Below, piece by piece: positions 17,774 to 27,049 of a stretch of 42,342 bases of DNA. Both the position numbers and the translations under genes were made by a program. Numbering within the stretch: the stretch's first letter is position 1; each line of letters begins with the position of its first letter. A model generated the notes under the pieces. That model saw only the letters and a list, made by a program, of their open reading frames with translations, was not told the DNA's origin and searched no databases. Source of the DNA: Bdellovibrionales bacterium (GTDB taxonomy: Bacteria > Bdellovibrionota > Bdellovibrionia > Bdellovibrionales > UBA1609). Where the stretch lies: NCBI GenBank assembly GCA_019695175.1, contig JAIBAM010000024.1, positions 1-42,342 of the forward strand, in the 5' to 3' direction.

Positions 17774-20362
17774 ATGGAAATTTTAGAACAACAGACTGGT
17801 GACTTTGTTGCCCCACGGACGCCGTTAATGAAACAGTATTGGGAAATTAAAAAAGATCATAGTGATAAGATTGTATTGTTTAGAATGGGTGATTTTTATG
17901 AAATGTTCCATCGCGATGCCGAAATCGCAGCACCTCTTCTTGGGATTGCCTTAACAGTAAGAAATCGTAAGTCAAATGATGATACAAAAATGTGTGGAGT
18001 TCCTTATCACAGCATTGCCACACCCATTGCAAAGTTACTTAATGCCGGACTCAAGGTGGCATTGTGTGAGCAAATGGAAGATCCTGCCTTGGCGAAAGGG
18101 TTGGTGCAAAGAGCTGTTACCCGTATACTTACACCTGGAATGGTTTATGATCCCTTAACTTTGGATCAAAGTCAGGGGCAATTTATAAGTGCTTTTGATC
18201 GCACAACAGTTAGCTTTTTAGAAACAACGACAGGTGAGGCTTTTTATTATTCCATTAACTCTTTGAAGGAATGTGAAACTTTATGGTCCTTGATTCGACC
18301 AAAAGAATTAGTTTTGACTTCCATGCAAAGACAGCAACTGAATCAAACGTTATTCCATTTTAATCCTCATTTAACTGTGGAGGATTCTGTAAATCACACG
18401 AGTGTGCACTCTTTGGAGAATTTGCAAAATGCTTCATTAGATAAAAATAGTTTAGTTTATGTTTCTAACAGTGATAATTCAAACACACCAGAAAGTGCTC
18501 TACGACTGCTAAGTTATGCCATAAAATTACAGGGTAGTGACTTTACCGCCGCCATTTCTGGATGGGAAATGAGAAAATATTCTCTTACGATGCAATTGTC
18601 TTCAACTGTAGTCCGTCATTTGGAGCTTATTGAAACATATAAGGGTGATAAAAAAGGGTCGCTGCTTTATGCGGTGGATCGCACCCGTTCGGCTTCGGGA
18701 GCTCGACTCTTAAAAAGTTGGCTGCAATTTCCTTTAACTGAGTTAAGTTTAATTCAAAAAAGATTGGACCAGGTTCAGTATTGGGTGGAGCGAAGTGAAT
18801 CGCTGCAGATGGTACGAAGTTCTATGTCTATGATGGGAGATGTGGAGCGTCGTTTGGGAAAAATTTCAAATCCCAACTGCAATCCCCGCGATCTTATAGC
18901 CTTGGCTCAATCTTTAAAAGCTGGATTGTCCATGAAGAAGGTGCTTCCAGAAGAGTTGATTTCCAAAAATCAATGGGCAGTGGCACAGAGGGTTTTAGAC
19001 CTTATTGAAGGGAGTCTTGTGGAAGATCCTCCTCTGCAAACTAAAGTTGGGGGAATTTTTAAACCAGGAGCTGTTTCGGAACTGGATGAGCTCATTGAGC
19101 TCACAGAAAATAGTAAAATAAAACTTATTGAATTTGAGAATAAAGAAAAAGAAGTCACAGGAATTGGTTCTTTGAAAGCACGCTTTAATCAGGTTTTTGG
19201 TTTTTATTTAGAAGTTACTAAAACTCATTTAGCAAAGGTGCCCCCTCATTATTTAAGGAAACAGACTTTAGCCCAAGTGGAAAGGTACACCACAGCGGAG
19301 TTACAAGATTTAGAGGGTAGGATCTTATCTGCGCAAAGTCGTAGACAAGATTTAGAGATGGAGCTGTTTTTACAACTTCGACTCAATCTCTTGAAATCAA
19401 GTGTAGATCTGATTGAATTGGCAAGACTTTGGAGTGAATTGGATGTGCTGACGAGCTTGGCTTGGTTGGCAATTGAGTTTCAATACTCGCGTCCGCAATT
19501 TGGAAACGATCTTGAGTTAATCTCTTCACGCCACCCCGTTGTTGAGCAGGAATCCCAGCACTCTTTTGTTCCGAATGACATTCAATTAAAAAGGGGAGGG
19601 TGTATTTTATTGACCGGACCTAACATGGCCGGAAAAAGCACTCTCATGCGACAAGTTGCTATTACAGCAATTTTAGCCCAAATGGGAAGTTTTGTTCCCG
19701 CTAAAAAAGCCGTGTTGCCAGTATATGATCGTTTGTTTACTCGGATTGGGGCTAGCGATTTTTTGTCTGAGGGTTTGTCCACATTTATGGTAGAGATGAC
19801 AGAAGTCGCTGAAATTCTTAAATTTGCTACAAACAAATCTTTAGTTGTGCTCGATGAAGTGGGTCGTGGCACAAGCACTTATGATGGGGTCAGTCTGGCT
19901 CAAGCGATTTTGGAATTTTTGATGACAGGGCTACGACCCATGGTGTTTTTTGCAACCCACTACCAAGAGCTGACTTTTATCACGAGTAAATTACAAAACA
20001 TTTGCAATTTACATATGGCAATAAAAGAGAAGTCAGGACAAATTCAGTTTTTGCACACACTTACGTCAGGACCTGCAAATAAGTCCTACGGGATTCAGGT
20101 GGCTCAGTTGGCTGGAATTTCACCAGAGATTACTCGGCGGGCTCGACAGTTATTGGATTTTCATGAATCCGGGGGTAAAATTTCTGCGTTGCAACCTTCT
20201 TTAATGGATGCCACGTTGTGCGAGAATCATGAGTCCACAAACTTTCCCCCAAACCCTCAGGAAGCAGAAATTATTGAACAGTTGAGAAATTCATCTTTAC
20301 AGAAAATGACTCCTTTGGAAGCCTTAAATCAGTTGCATATTTGGCAAAAAAAATTAGTTTGA
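17774..20362 (+). CDS. mutS: DNA mismatch repair protein MutS
   Basis: 862 aa from ATG 17774, with CGAGG at 17763-17767. Domain order is canonical. FRMGDFYEMF carries the mismatch-wedging Phe-x-Glu; the connector and core follow, with VDRTRSASGARLLKSWLQFPL. The clamp region is next, then GPNMAGKSTLMRQVAI (Walker A) and LVVLDEVGRGTSTYDGVSLAQAI (Walker B and ABC signature). FFATHYQELT and SYGIQVAQLAGIS follow. The length is close to E. coli MutS (853 aa). No mutL is present nearby. It appears to be a single gene: a terminator-like hairpin lies upstream, and a gap of about 150 bases with its own promoter candidate follows. Confidence 0.97.
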   Translation: MEILEQQTGDFVAPRTPLMKQYWEIKKDHSDKIVLFRMGDFYEMFHRDAEIAAPLLGIALTVRNRKSNDDTKMCGVPYHSIATPIAKLLNAGLKVALCEQMEDPALAKGLVQRAVTRILTPGMVYDPLTLDQSQGQFISAFDRTTVSFLETTTGEAFYYSINSLKECETLWSLIRPKELVLTSMQRQQLNQTLFHFNPHLTVEDSVNHTSVHSLENLQNASLDKNSLVYVSNSDNSNTPESALRLLSYAIKLQGSDFTAAISGWEMRKYSLTMQLSSTVVRHLELIETYKGDKKGSLLYAVDRTRSASGARLLKSWLQFPLTELSLIQKRLDQVQYWVERSESLQMVRSSMSMMGDVERRLGKISNPNCNPRDLIALAQSLKAGLSMKKVLPEELISKNQWAVAQRVLDLIEGSLVEDPPLQTKVGGIFKPGAVSELDELIELTENSKIKLIEFENKEKEVTGIGSLKARFNQVFGFYLEVTKTHLAKVPPHYLRKQTLAQVERYTTAELQDLEGRILSAQSRRQDLEMELFLQLRLNLLKSSVDLIELARLWSELDVLTSLAWLAIEFQYSRPQFGNDLELISSRHPVVEQESQHSFVPNDIQLKRGGCILLTGPNMAGKSTLMRQVAITAILAQMGSFVPAKKAVLPVYDRLFTRIGASDFLSEGLSTFMVEMTEVAEILKFATNKSLVVLDEVGRGTSTYDGVSLAQAILEFLMTGLRPMVFFATHYQELTFITSKLQNICNLHMAIKEKSGQIQFLHTLTSGPANKSYGIQVAQLAGISPEITRRARQLLDFHESGGKISALQPSLMDATLCENHESTNFPPNPQEAEIIEQLRNSSLQKMTPLEALNQLHIWQKKLV

Positions 20363-20432
20363 TTCTAGGATTTTCACTTCTGTAACATAAAGGTTGTGAC
20401 GTCCAGATCAGGTAAAGTTTTATTATTTTGTA

Positions 20433-20460
20433 TTGCAGTCCTCATTTTTTTCTGTAGACT
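20433..20460 (+). promoter_or_regulatory. possible sigma70-type promoter of the LuxR-type gene
   Basis: TTGCAG at 20433-20438 and TAGACT at 20455-20460 are 16 bp apart. They lie about 70 bases upstream of the ATG at 20530, with the short leader between them free of other features. Confidence 0.4.
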
Positions 20461-20529
20461 TTAATACAGGTGGTCGTAAGACTCTAGAATTAAGGTAATG
20501 TCCATAACAAAATGGGGGAGGGAGCAAGG

Positions 20530-20928
20530 ATGCTCAGAGATGTACTTATTCAAAAGGGGTTATCCAGTCGTGAGGCGGAAGTCGCTGAACTGGTAACGAA
20601 GGGTTTATCCAACAAGGAAGTTGCAAACCAGTTATTCGTTACTGAAAAAACAGTTAAATTTCATCTCACTAACATTTATAAAAAGATGAATGTAAAATCA
20701 CGAGCACAATTAATTGTGTGGTGTTTGCCTCATCTTGGATTTGTGGAAAAAGAAGAGCGCCAGACGAATCAACAAATTATGGCGACAGCTGCAAATCAAC
20801 CTGCCGCACCTACAATTCCCATTGGAAATGCAAACAATATTTCCCCCGGAGTCGTCATTCCTGGTTTGGCTCGTGGTGGTGGCAATAGCGAGAATGGGTC
20901 AGATATCAGTGGCTTTGGTGGGGTTTAA
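20530..20928 (+). CDS. orphan LuxR/GerE-type HTH regulator with low-complexity tail
   Basis: 132 aa from ATG 20530, preferred over ATG 20512 because GGGGGAGGGAG (20514-20524) then acts as its ribosome site. Residues ~10-75 form a complete LuxR-type HTH: LSSREAEVAELVTKGLSNKEVANQLFVTEKTVKFHLTNIYKKMNVKSRAQLI, including the recognition helix TEKTVKFHLTNIYKK. No receiver or ligand-binding domain precedes it. The C-terminal ~50 residues are Ala/Pro/Gly/Asn-rich and look disordered. It is a single-gene unit ended by a strong terminator. It may bind DNA constitutively or be controlled by level; targets are unknown. Confidence 0.88.
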   Translation: MLRDVLIQKGLSSREAEVAELVTKGLSNKEVANQLFVTEKTVKFHLTNIYKKMNVKSRAQLIVWCLPHLGFVEKEERQTNQQIMATAANQPAAPTIPIGNANNISPGVVIPGLARGGGNSENGSDISGFGGV

Positions 20929-20972
20929 AATCTCCTTATAGTAATCGCAAGTCCGTCATTAACAAAGACAAC

Positions 20973-21008
20973 AACCCCCTCCTCACCGAATGAGGCTGGG
21001 GGTTTTTT
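20973..21008 (+). terminator. strong Rho-independent terminator after the LuxR-type gene
   Basis: AACCCCC pairs with GGGGGTT, and inside it CCTCA pairs with TGAGG around loop CCGAA, with a small T/CT bulge. Six T follow. This is the clearest intrinsic terminator in the window. The sequence from 21009 to 21231 shows no further feature. Confidence 0.92.
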
Positions 21009-21231
21009 ATTTAGTGTTAAATTTTGTAATGATGGCTCGTTTTTGAGCACCGGTGGCACCGACTTTTGAAATCGCGCACTTTTTTAAGAAATTTTTCATG
21101 CCAATATAAATCCTATAATTATTATGGATAAAACATATTAAGTTCTAGACAATGGTCCCAATCTTCTAACCCGACTATTTTAATTTAAAACAACTTGGGT
21201 TTGTTATTTTTTCTGACGATAAAAAGAAGTC

Positions 21232-21918
21232 ATGAACCAAAAACCATTAGCACTCTTGTCATTAATTTTGTGTTTTATCTATCTCCAATTTTTTTGGACG
21301 GCAAAAGCGATTCAAAATCCAACACCTTATCTTAAAAAAAAAATAGCCTCTCTACAAATTGAATTAAAACGATCGCACCTTCGAGAGCTTCTCCAAGTCG
21401 AAAACCTGCAGCAATTTCGTCAGGATGTTGCCGTCATTTTACCAGAAGCTTTAAAGCATGTGACGCAAAAACCAAAGGACTATCCCTTACGGAATATGGC
21501 ATCAGTTCTTATGACTTCTCAGAATGAAAAACTTGCCATGATCGGGGCCAAAAACTTGTTTTTGACAGGGAAGGCTTTATTCAAAAAAAAGGATTTTATT
21601 TCAGCTCGAAGAATGTTTGATAAAGTTATTAAAAATTATAGTTATTCTGAACATGTAATTGAGTCTTTTTATTTACTTTCAGAGTGTGAGTACGCTCTGG
21701 GTAATTTGGAAAGTTCCCAGGCAATAATTGACCAAATGGTGACGCTTTTCCCAGAAAGCGAAATGACGGGATATGCTTTGATTCGCTTGGGGATCATCTT
21801 AAGTGAACGTCATTTTGTAGAAAATGCCATTCAAACCTATCGTTTGATACTTAACACCTCACCCTACCAAGGGGTGATAAATTTAGCAAAGAGTCAACTG
21901 AGTGAGTTGGGACTGTAA
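21232..21918 (+). CDS. exported TPR protein (YbgF/BamD-like)
   Basis: 228 aa from ATG 21232. A signal peptide (ALLSLILCFIYLQFFWTAKA|I) is followed by a helical region. At least three TPR-like helix pairs begin near residue 105: NLFLTGKALFKKKDFISARRMFDKVIKNY, ESFYLLSECEYALGNLESSQAIIDQMVTLFP and GYALIRLGIILSERHFVENAIQTYRLILN. Such periplasmic TPR proteins scaffold envelope complexes. The next gene begins at the base after its stop, so the two are co-expressed. No lipobox Cys is present and the coiled-coil trimerisation region of YbgF is not evident, so a specific name is not justified. Confidence 0.75.
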   Translation: MNQKPLALLSLILCFIYLQFFWTAKAIQNPTPYLKKKIASLQIELKRSHLRELLQVENLQQFRQDVAVILPEALKHVTQKPKDYPLRNMASVLMTSQNEKLAMIGAKNLFLTGKALFKKKDFISARRMFDKVIKNYSYSEHVIESFYLLSECEYALGNLESSQAIIDQMVTLFPESEMTGYALIRLGIILSERHFVENAIQTYRLILNTSPYQGVINLAKSQLSELGL

Positions 21919-22734
21919 ATGGGGCCTTTAATAGTCAAAATTTTTACTTTGTGGGCTTTATTTTCTGTGGAAATTCATATTCAAGCCAATGAAAGATCTC
22001 AAAATGAAAGTGCTCAATTTAAACCAAAAGTTTTTATTAAAAAGATGACAGCAGATTATTGGTTAACTGAACCAAAAGATTGTGATCTTGCTCAGGAAGG
22101 GAGTTGTATAGGATTGGCTTTGACAAACAAGGCCGTCAAAGTGTTTCCCACAGCAGTCTTGGTCGCAGAAAAAGGGACTGTGATTCGTTGGGATGATCAA
22201 ATGCAAATGACTGTGGTTCAAGGGACCGCTCTTGTTGAAAGTGAAGAGAATCAAGTTGTTCTATTCCCTTTTGCGAAAGTCGAAGGCCAAGGTCGACTTT
22301 TAATATTTCGTCAAAATCAGAGGGTAAAAATAATTGTAATTCAAGGATCTTATCAAGTTCTTGCAAAGGGAAGGAATCAGGCTTTTCACCTTCCCAGAGG
22401 TTTTATGATGACTTTAGGGGAAGTCTCCACAGAAGGTTTTGCATCAGTAGGGGTCCCCCAAATGGAGTCTTTGAATCTTGTGCTTAAAAAATGGTGGAAT
22501 CTTTTTGTCGGGTCCAAACATGACTTTAGTCTATTAGCTAAGGACTATATACAGCATCACTTGGATATAATCCACGAGGCCAGCTTGTGGCAAAAAGATA
22601 AAGCTCAAAGGTATATTGCCAGCGAAAATGAGAAACATAACATTGCCCTGGAGCATCAGCGCCAGCGTGAATTGCAAAAGGCAAAAATGAGAGCTCTTTT
22701 TAGAAAAATGAATTACCTCGAAGAAAACGAATGA
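21919..22734 (+). CDS. exported FecR-like protein with charged helical tail
   Basis: 271 aa. The ATG immediately follows the TPR gene's TAA, suggesting coupled translation. A signal peptide ends near HIQA|NE. Residues ~75-170 alternate short beta strands (VLVAEKGTVIRWDDQMQMTVVQGTALVES, VEGQGRLLIFRQNQRVKIIVIQGSYQVLAKG), the repeating G-x-(V/I) pattern of FecR/LPS-assembly-type beta folds. The last ~50 residues are a charged helix (ASENEKHNIALEHQRQRELQ). I infer a periplasmic beta-domain protein that works with the TPR partner. The FecR relationship is weak and based on strand pattern. Confidence 0.6.
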   Translation: MGPLIVKIFTLWALFSVEIHIQANERSQNESAQFKPKVFIKKMTADYWLTEPKDCDLAQEGSCIGLALTNKAVKVFPTAVLVAEKGTVIRWDDQMQMTVVQGTALVESEENQVVLFPFAKVEGQGRLLIFRQNQRVKIIVIQGSYQVLAKGRNQAFHLPRGFMMTLGEVSTEGFASVGVPQMESLNLVLKKWWNLFVGSKHDFSLLAKDYIQHHLDIIHEASLWQKDKAQRYIASENEKHNIALEHQRQRELQKAKMRALFRKMNYLEENE

Positions 22735-22965
22735 TTTTCCAGAAAATTTTAAGGGACTCTTTGTCTTTATTTTGTGTTTAGTTGGCTTTATTTGCTTTTT
22801 TGATCGGTAAAAAGAAGAGCCAAAAACCCGTGCAAACTGCCTCTGTCAACTATCCTCTTCATCTCGACTTTGCCTTTTGTCCTGTTCCAAAAAAATTAAT
22901 CAAAAAGACCTTATTCTTAAGTACAATAGAATTTATTGGTAAAGATGGATGGGGGAGGGGAATTG
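22735..22965. other. 231-base gap with no clear gene
   Basis: A 70-codon open frame begins at TTG 22782 but has no ribosome site and overlaps the leader of the next gene. TACAAT at 22922-22927 resembles a -10 box without a good -35. The strong G-rich ribosome site for the coiled-coil gene is at 22951-22960. No terminator separates it from the upstream pair. Confidence 0.4.
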
Positions 22966-24642
22966 ATGAGCGCAATCGGAAGTACTTCTGTTGAAAACTC
23001 TTCAGCCAGACAGGATGAAAAGATTCGTCGGGATCGGGAAGAGTATCGTAAAGCCGAAAGTGACTTGGTCAAAAAGCACAATAAAGAATTACGTCGACTG
23101 GCTGAGGCTCATAGCCAAGAAATCGAGACCATCAATAACAATCACCAAAAACAAATGAATGAGCTGAAGACAAGAGTTAAAGATACCATGTCGGATCGGG
23201 ATCACAAATATCAACAGGAAATTGAAGGGATAAGGAGTTTGCATCGAAAACAATTACAGGACGTTGCTAATAATTCCGGACGGACTTCAGAAATCAATAA
23301 AAAAACAATGGGTCAAGAGCTGCAGCAGGAAAAACTTCGTCAACAGGATAAAATCCGTGAATTAACGGATTCATTTAATCAAACCATTCAGAAAAAAGAA
23401 GAAGAACATTCTCAAACATTAGATGAATATCGATCCGAACAACAGAAAGCCATCGCTGCTTATCGTCAGGATTTGGAATCCAAACATCAAAAACGGGAAG
23501 AAGATTTTAGGGACTACAGTCAAAAAGAAATGGGGAACTTAAAAAAAGAGTATTCAGACTACAGACATGAAGCCAAAGAACAAGCTAAAGAACAGGAATT
23601 ACGACACTTTAAAAATCAAGAAAAATCCAGTCAAAATTTATTACATGCTGTGGGTGAAGAGAGGCAATTGCGATCTGAGAATGAAATGGAATTAAGAAAA
23701 GACTTTCAGCAAAATCTCGCCGATTTAAAAAATCGCTATGGTGAGGATCTTTTGCAGCAAAAACAAGAGTTTGTAGATCGAAGTGAAAGTTTAAAGGGCA
23801 CAGTTAATGCGCGTGTCAATAATCAGGTAAATCGCCTGGAAATGGAAAATGAAAATTTGAAAAATGAGGGGGTTAAGGAGTTGGCCAAAAATAATCGAGA
23901 AATTGAAAGGCGAATCGCAGACCTTCGCAGTCAATTCCAAAAAAACGTTGAGGTAGCTCAAAGTCAACGTGATGCGGTTATTCGTCAGGCCAACACTCAA
24001 ACCGCTCGTGAGTTAGCGAGGGAAGAAAAAGACCATAATAAAGAACTGGTTGATACCAATCAGAGGTATTTATCTCAATTAAGTGATCAAAAGGAAGTGA
24101 GTCAAAGTAATTTAGATCTGTTGAAAAATGATTTTCAAGCTCATACAGATATGACAAAAAAAACCGCTGAATTAAGGGTGCAGCATATTTTAGGAGAAAC
24201 AGATGCTGAGATTGAACGTTTAAATGAAAATCAAGATTCGGCACGAAAATTACTTCAAGAACAACATCGTAATGAACTCAATGAAATGAAAAAGATTTTT
24301 GAAAAGGACAAACAAGCCGCGGTGGAAAGAATTAAATCCATGTTGCGAAAACAAGAAGTACAACACACTGAACAAATGGGTCAGACGGTTTCTAAATATG
24401 AAAAGGAAGTGACTCGTCTAAAAGACGAATTGGTACGGGTTCGGCGCTCCCAGGATGATGAAATTCAAAGACTTACAAACCAAATGCAAAGACAAAAACA
24501 ATTGGAGTTAGATGCTCAACAATTGCAATTTGATGAAAAAATGCGGAAAAGTGAAGTTAAATATAACGAAGAACTTCGTCAGACCCAACAAAGAGGGCAA
24601 CAAAAACTTAATGAGCTTGCGGCAGTAAAGAAGAGAGGTTAG
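22966..24642 (+). CDS. long all-coiled-coil cytoplasmic protein
   Basis: 558 aa from ATG 22966, placed 5 bases after GGGGGAGGGG; an in-frame ATG at 22936 lacks such a site. From residue ~15 to the end almost the whole chain is charged heptad-like helix, rich in Glu, Gln, Lys, Arg and Asn, with almost no Pro, Cys or Trp and no signal peptide or membrane segment. Similar composition is seen in bacterial intermediate-filament-like proteins and in SMC-like rods, but no head domain or ATPase motif is present. A cytoskeletal or scaffolding role is inference. Pyruvate kinase starts 5 bases after its stop, with its ribosome site inside this gene's last codons, so the two share a transcript. Confidence 0.82.
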   Translation: MSAIGSTSVENSSARQDEKIRRDREEYRKAESDLVKKHNKELRRLAEAHSQEIETINNNHQKQMNELKTRVKDTMSDRDHKYQQEIEGIRSLHRKQLQDVANNSGRTSEINKKTMGQELQQEKLRQQDKIRELTDSFNQTIQKKEEEHSQTLDEYRSEQQKAIAAYRQDLESKHQKREEDFRDYSQKEMGNLKKEYSDYRHEAKEQAKEQELRHFKNQEKSSQNLLHAVGEERQLRSENEMELRKDFQQNLADLKNRYGEDLLQQKQEFVDRSESLKGTVNARVNNQVNRLEMENENLKNEGVKELAKNNREIERRIADLRSQFQKNVEVAQSQRDAVIRQANTQTARELAREEKDHNKELVDTNQRYLSQLSDQKEVSQSNLDLLKNDFQAHTDMTKKTAELRVQHILGETDAEIERLNENQDSARKLLQEQHRNELNEMKKIFEKDKQAAVERIKSMLRKQEVQHTEQMGQTVSKYEKEVTRLKDELVRVRRSQDDEIQRLTNQMQRQKQLELDAQQLQFDEKMRKSEVKYNEELRQTQQRGQQKLNELAAVKKRG

Positions 24643-24646
24643 GCAT

Positions 24647-26140
24647 TTGAAATTAATTGATCGAAGAGTCAAAATTGTGGCAACCATCGGGCCCAGTATC
24701 TCTTCCAAAGAGGGATTAAAAAAAGCAATTGAATCAGGAATGAATGTGGCCCGTCTAAATTTTTCCCATGGAACCCATCAAGAACATCAACAGGTTTTAC
24801 ATCATTTAAAGGATTTGATTCGTGAGCTCTCAACACCAGTGGCTATTCTTCAGGATTTGCAGGGACCAAAAATTAGAGTGGGGAAGTTTAAAAATGGAAG
24901 TGTGGAGCTGATTGTGGGTCAAAAAGTTGTTATATCACCTGATTTTAAAGTTGGTGATGGCAACGAAATATCAACAGAATTTGTAGAATTACCTCGGTCG
25001 GTACAGCCAGGCATGAATATTTTATTAGATGATGGCCTTATGCAATTGCGAGTTTTAAGTGTTCAAGGAAACCAAGTGGAAGCAGAAGTGATTCACGGAG
25101 GGGTATTAAAAAATCGCAAAGGTATGAACCTCCCAGGGGCTCAATTGCCCGTGGAGGGGTTAACGGAAAAAGATAAAATTGATTTAGAGTTTGGTTTAGA
25201 TAACCATGTGGATTATGTGGCTTTGAGTTTTGTGCGACATGGGGACGATATTAGAAAGTTGCGGCGTCTTATTGAAGAAAAAAAATCAAGTGGTACAAAA
25301 ATAGTAGCTAAGATTGAGATGTTCGAAGCTTTACGTCACCTGGAAGAAATTATTTCTTTAAGTGATGCTGTCATGGTGGCAAGAGGAGATCTTGCAGTGG
25401 AAGTGGGTCAAAGTCAGCTTCCTGGATTGCAAAAGAAAATTATTGCTTTATCCAACCGATTGCATCGTCCTGTGATTACGGCGACTCAGATGTTAGACAG
25501 CATGGTTGAAAACCCCCGTCCCACACGAGCGGAGATTACGGATGTGGCCAACGCGGTCATTGATGGTTCTGATGCTCTTATGTTGTCTGCGGAATCAGCC
25601 AGCGGTCAACACCCTTTTGCTTGTTTGCGAACCATGCACGAAATTATCTATGAAGTGGAAAAAACCACGGATCTTTATTACGACATTAGTCTGAGTAATG
25701 ATGAAAATTTAGATGTGGCTGAAGCGATTGCTGTGAGTGCTTGTGTGACTGCCCTGAAAGTGAATGCTAAGGCTATAGTTTGTTTTACCACTACTGGGCG
25801 CACGGCCACTTTAATTTCCCATTATCGTCCCCAAGCTAAAATTGTCGCAGTAACCCATGTTCATGAGGTCTTAAATCGCCTGGAACTTCCCTGGGGGCTT
25901 ATGACTTTTGGTATTCGACCCTATCAGTCTACCGAAGAAGCTTGGGCTCAAGTGGAAGAATTGCTACTGGGGCTAGAGGTGGTGCAAAATGGCGACAAAG
26001 TGGTGATCACCATGGGTTGGCCGGTGTCGGAAAGAGCCAAAACAAATTCCATTCGAGTGGTTGAAATTAAAAAAAATAGAACGGAATTCATCCCTAAAAC
26101 AGTTCCTGTTCGTTGCCGTAACCTTGGAAGTGAAATCTAA
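24647..26140 (+). CDS. pyk: pyruvate kinase
   Basis: 497 aa from TTG 24647, with AAGAGAGG just upstream. Motifs are VKIVATIGPSI, GMNVARLNFSHG (substrate Arg), LQDLQGPKIRVG, VDYVALSFVR and VAKIEMFEAL with the catalytic Lys. MVARGDLAVEVG gives the metal-binding loop, and TATQMLDSMVENPRPTRAEITDVANAVIDGSDALMLSAESA is the signature block. The C-terminal effector domain includes CFTTTGRTATLISHYRP. It transfers phosphate from PEP to ADP in glycolysis. The length is slightly above the usual ~470 aa. Co-transcription with a coiled-coil gene is unusual. Confidence 0.97.
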   Translation: MKLIDRRVKIVATIGPSISSKEGLKKAIESGMNVARLNFSHGTHQEHQQVLHHLKDLIRELSTPVAILQDLQGPKIRVGKFKNGSVELIVGQKVVISPDFKVGDGNEISTEFVELPRSVQPGMNILLDDGLMQLRVLSVQGNQVEAEVIHGGVLKNRKGMNLPGAQLPVEGLTEKDKIDLEFGLDNHVDYVALSFVRHGDDIRKLRRLIEEKKSSGTKIVAKIEMFEALRHLEEIISLSDAVMVARGDLAVEVGQSQLPGLQKKIIALSNRLHRPVITATQMLDSMVENPRPTRAEITDVANAVIDGSDALMLSAESASGQHPFACLRTMHEIIYEVEKTTDLYYDISLSNDENLDVAEAIAVSACVTALKVNAKAIVCFTTTGRTATLISHYRPQAKIVAVTHVHEVLNRLELPWGLMTFGIRPYQSTEEAWAQVEELLLGLEVVQNGDKVVITMGWPVSERAKTNSIRVVEIKKNRTEFIPKTVPVRCRNLGSEI

Positions 26141-26269
26141 ACTCATGTGGGGTAACCTCTCCGAATAGACTCCTCTAAGTTGAAAAGTGATCAAGTGACA
26201 AAGTGACACTTTTTTTGTGGCACGACAATTGCTGTTACACACATCTGTGCGTTGTCAGACAAAGAGTTT

Positions 26270-26294
26270 AAAGCAGTTACGAAACTGTTTTTTT
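26270..26294 (+). terminator. intrinsic terminator after pyk
   Basis: AAAGCAGTT and AACTGTTTT form a 9-bp stem with one G-U pair around loop ACGA; T residues continue to 26294. It lies 130 bases after the pyk stop and 50 bases before the next gene. A weaker AAGTG/CACTT hairpin with a T7 tract lies just upstream, near 26193-26218. Confidence 0.6.
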
Positions 26295-26343
26295 ACTTTT
26301 AATCATTAATAAAATATATGCCGGGGGGCATGGAGGGGGAAAG

Positions 26344-26916
26344 ATGGGAACTCATCTTTTTAGCAATTTTTCGTCAAAAATATATAAAACAAAATTACTT
26401 TGCTCATTTATTTTATGTGGAACTTTATTGCATTCCACATCCAATGCAGATTTTTGGCGTGGCGATCATGATCGTAATCATGACAGGGGTCACGATTTTA
26501 GAGACGGGAGAGGTTGGGGACGAGGAGAGGATCGACGGGGTCGACCCGGTGATGGTTGGGGGCGAGGGCCCGGAGGCCACGAAGATCGATACAATATGGA
26601 AGACACTTTTTCAGGGGGGTGTCTGGGGGGCAGTATTTGTCGAAATCGCTACTTAGTTATTAATCTCCCACGTCAACGGGCCATTCAATCTGTAGAATTC
26701 TACGCCCGAGATAATATCGGAAATCGACATGAGGCTGTGGTAAATCTTTATTTGGATAACAGATTAATTGCTTCTAATATTGACATAAAGAAAGCAGGGT
26801 CTACACATTACTTTTCAGGGAACAATAGATACGCCTACTCCATAAGATTTGAGGCTGTTGTTGATGATGAATCCCAAATTGAATGGGTTACAGTCACTTA
26901 TGCAGATCGAAGATGA
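26344..26916 (+). CDS. secreted single-domain member of a GGC(L/I)GG-domain family
   Basis: 190 aa from ATG 26344, with GGAGGGGG 4-5 bases upstream. A signal peptide ends at STSNA|DF. Residues ~38-86 are a Gly/Arg/Asp/His-rich linker (e.g. HDRNHDRGHDFRDGRG). Residues ~87-186 form a compact domain: TFSGGCLGGSIC (Cys93, Cys99), then AIQSVEFYARDNIGNRHEAVVNLYLDNRLIASNIDIK and SIRFEAVVDDESQIEWVTVTY. The strand-like pattern suggests a beta-sandwich, possibly with metal-binding acidic loops and a disulfide. The same domain occurs twice in the next gene. I do not recognise a named family; function unknown. It has its own terminator. Confidence 0.8.
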   Translation: MGTHLFSNFSSKIYKTKLLCSFILCGTLLHSTSNADFWRGDHDRNHDRGHDFRDGRGWGRGEDRRGRPGDGWGRGPGGHEDRYNMEDTFSGGCLGGSICRNRYLVINLPRQRAIQSVEFYARDNIGNRHEAVVNLYLDNRLIASNIDIKKAGSTHYFSGNNRYAYSIRFEAVVDDESQIEWVTVTYADRR

Positions 26917-26977
26917 TGATTAAATAAATTCAAACTATCTTATTCAATTTAACTTACAATTATTCTTGATAACTTGG

Positions 26978-27017
26978 ACACTGCTTGAATGAATTTTTCA
27001 TCAAGCGGTGTTTTTTT
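26978..27017 (+). terminator. intrinsic terminator between the two GGC(L/I)GG-domain genes
   Basis: ACACTGCTTGA pairs with TCAAGCGGTGT (11 bp, one T-G pair) around a 12-base loop, followed by a T7 tract. It ends just before the leader of the second paralogue, so the two genes are probably transcribed separately or the second by read-through. Confidence 0.85.
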
Positions 27018-27049
27018 GAAATAAAAATACGAATAAATTAGGGGGGATT

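Noticed and set aside
22782-22994. 70-codon frame before the coiled-coil gene
   Set aside because: TTG start without a ribosome site, overlaps the well-supported start at 22966, no similarity seen.
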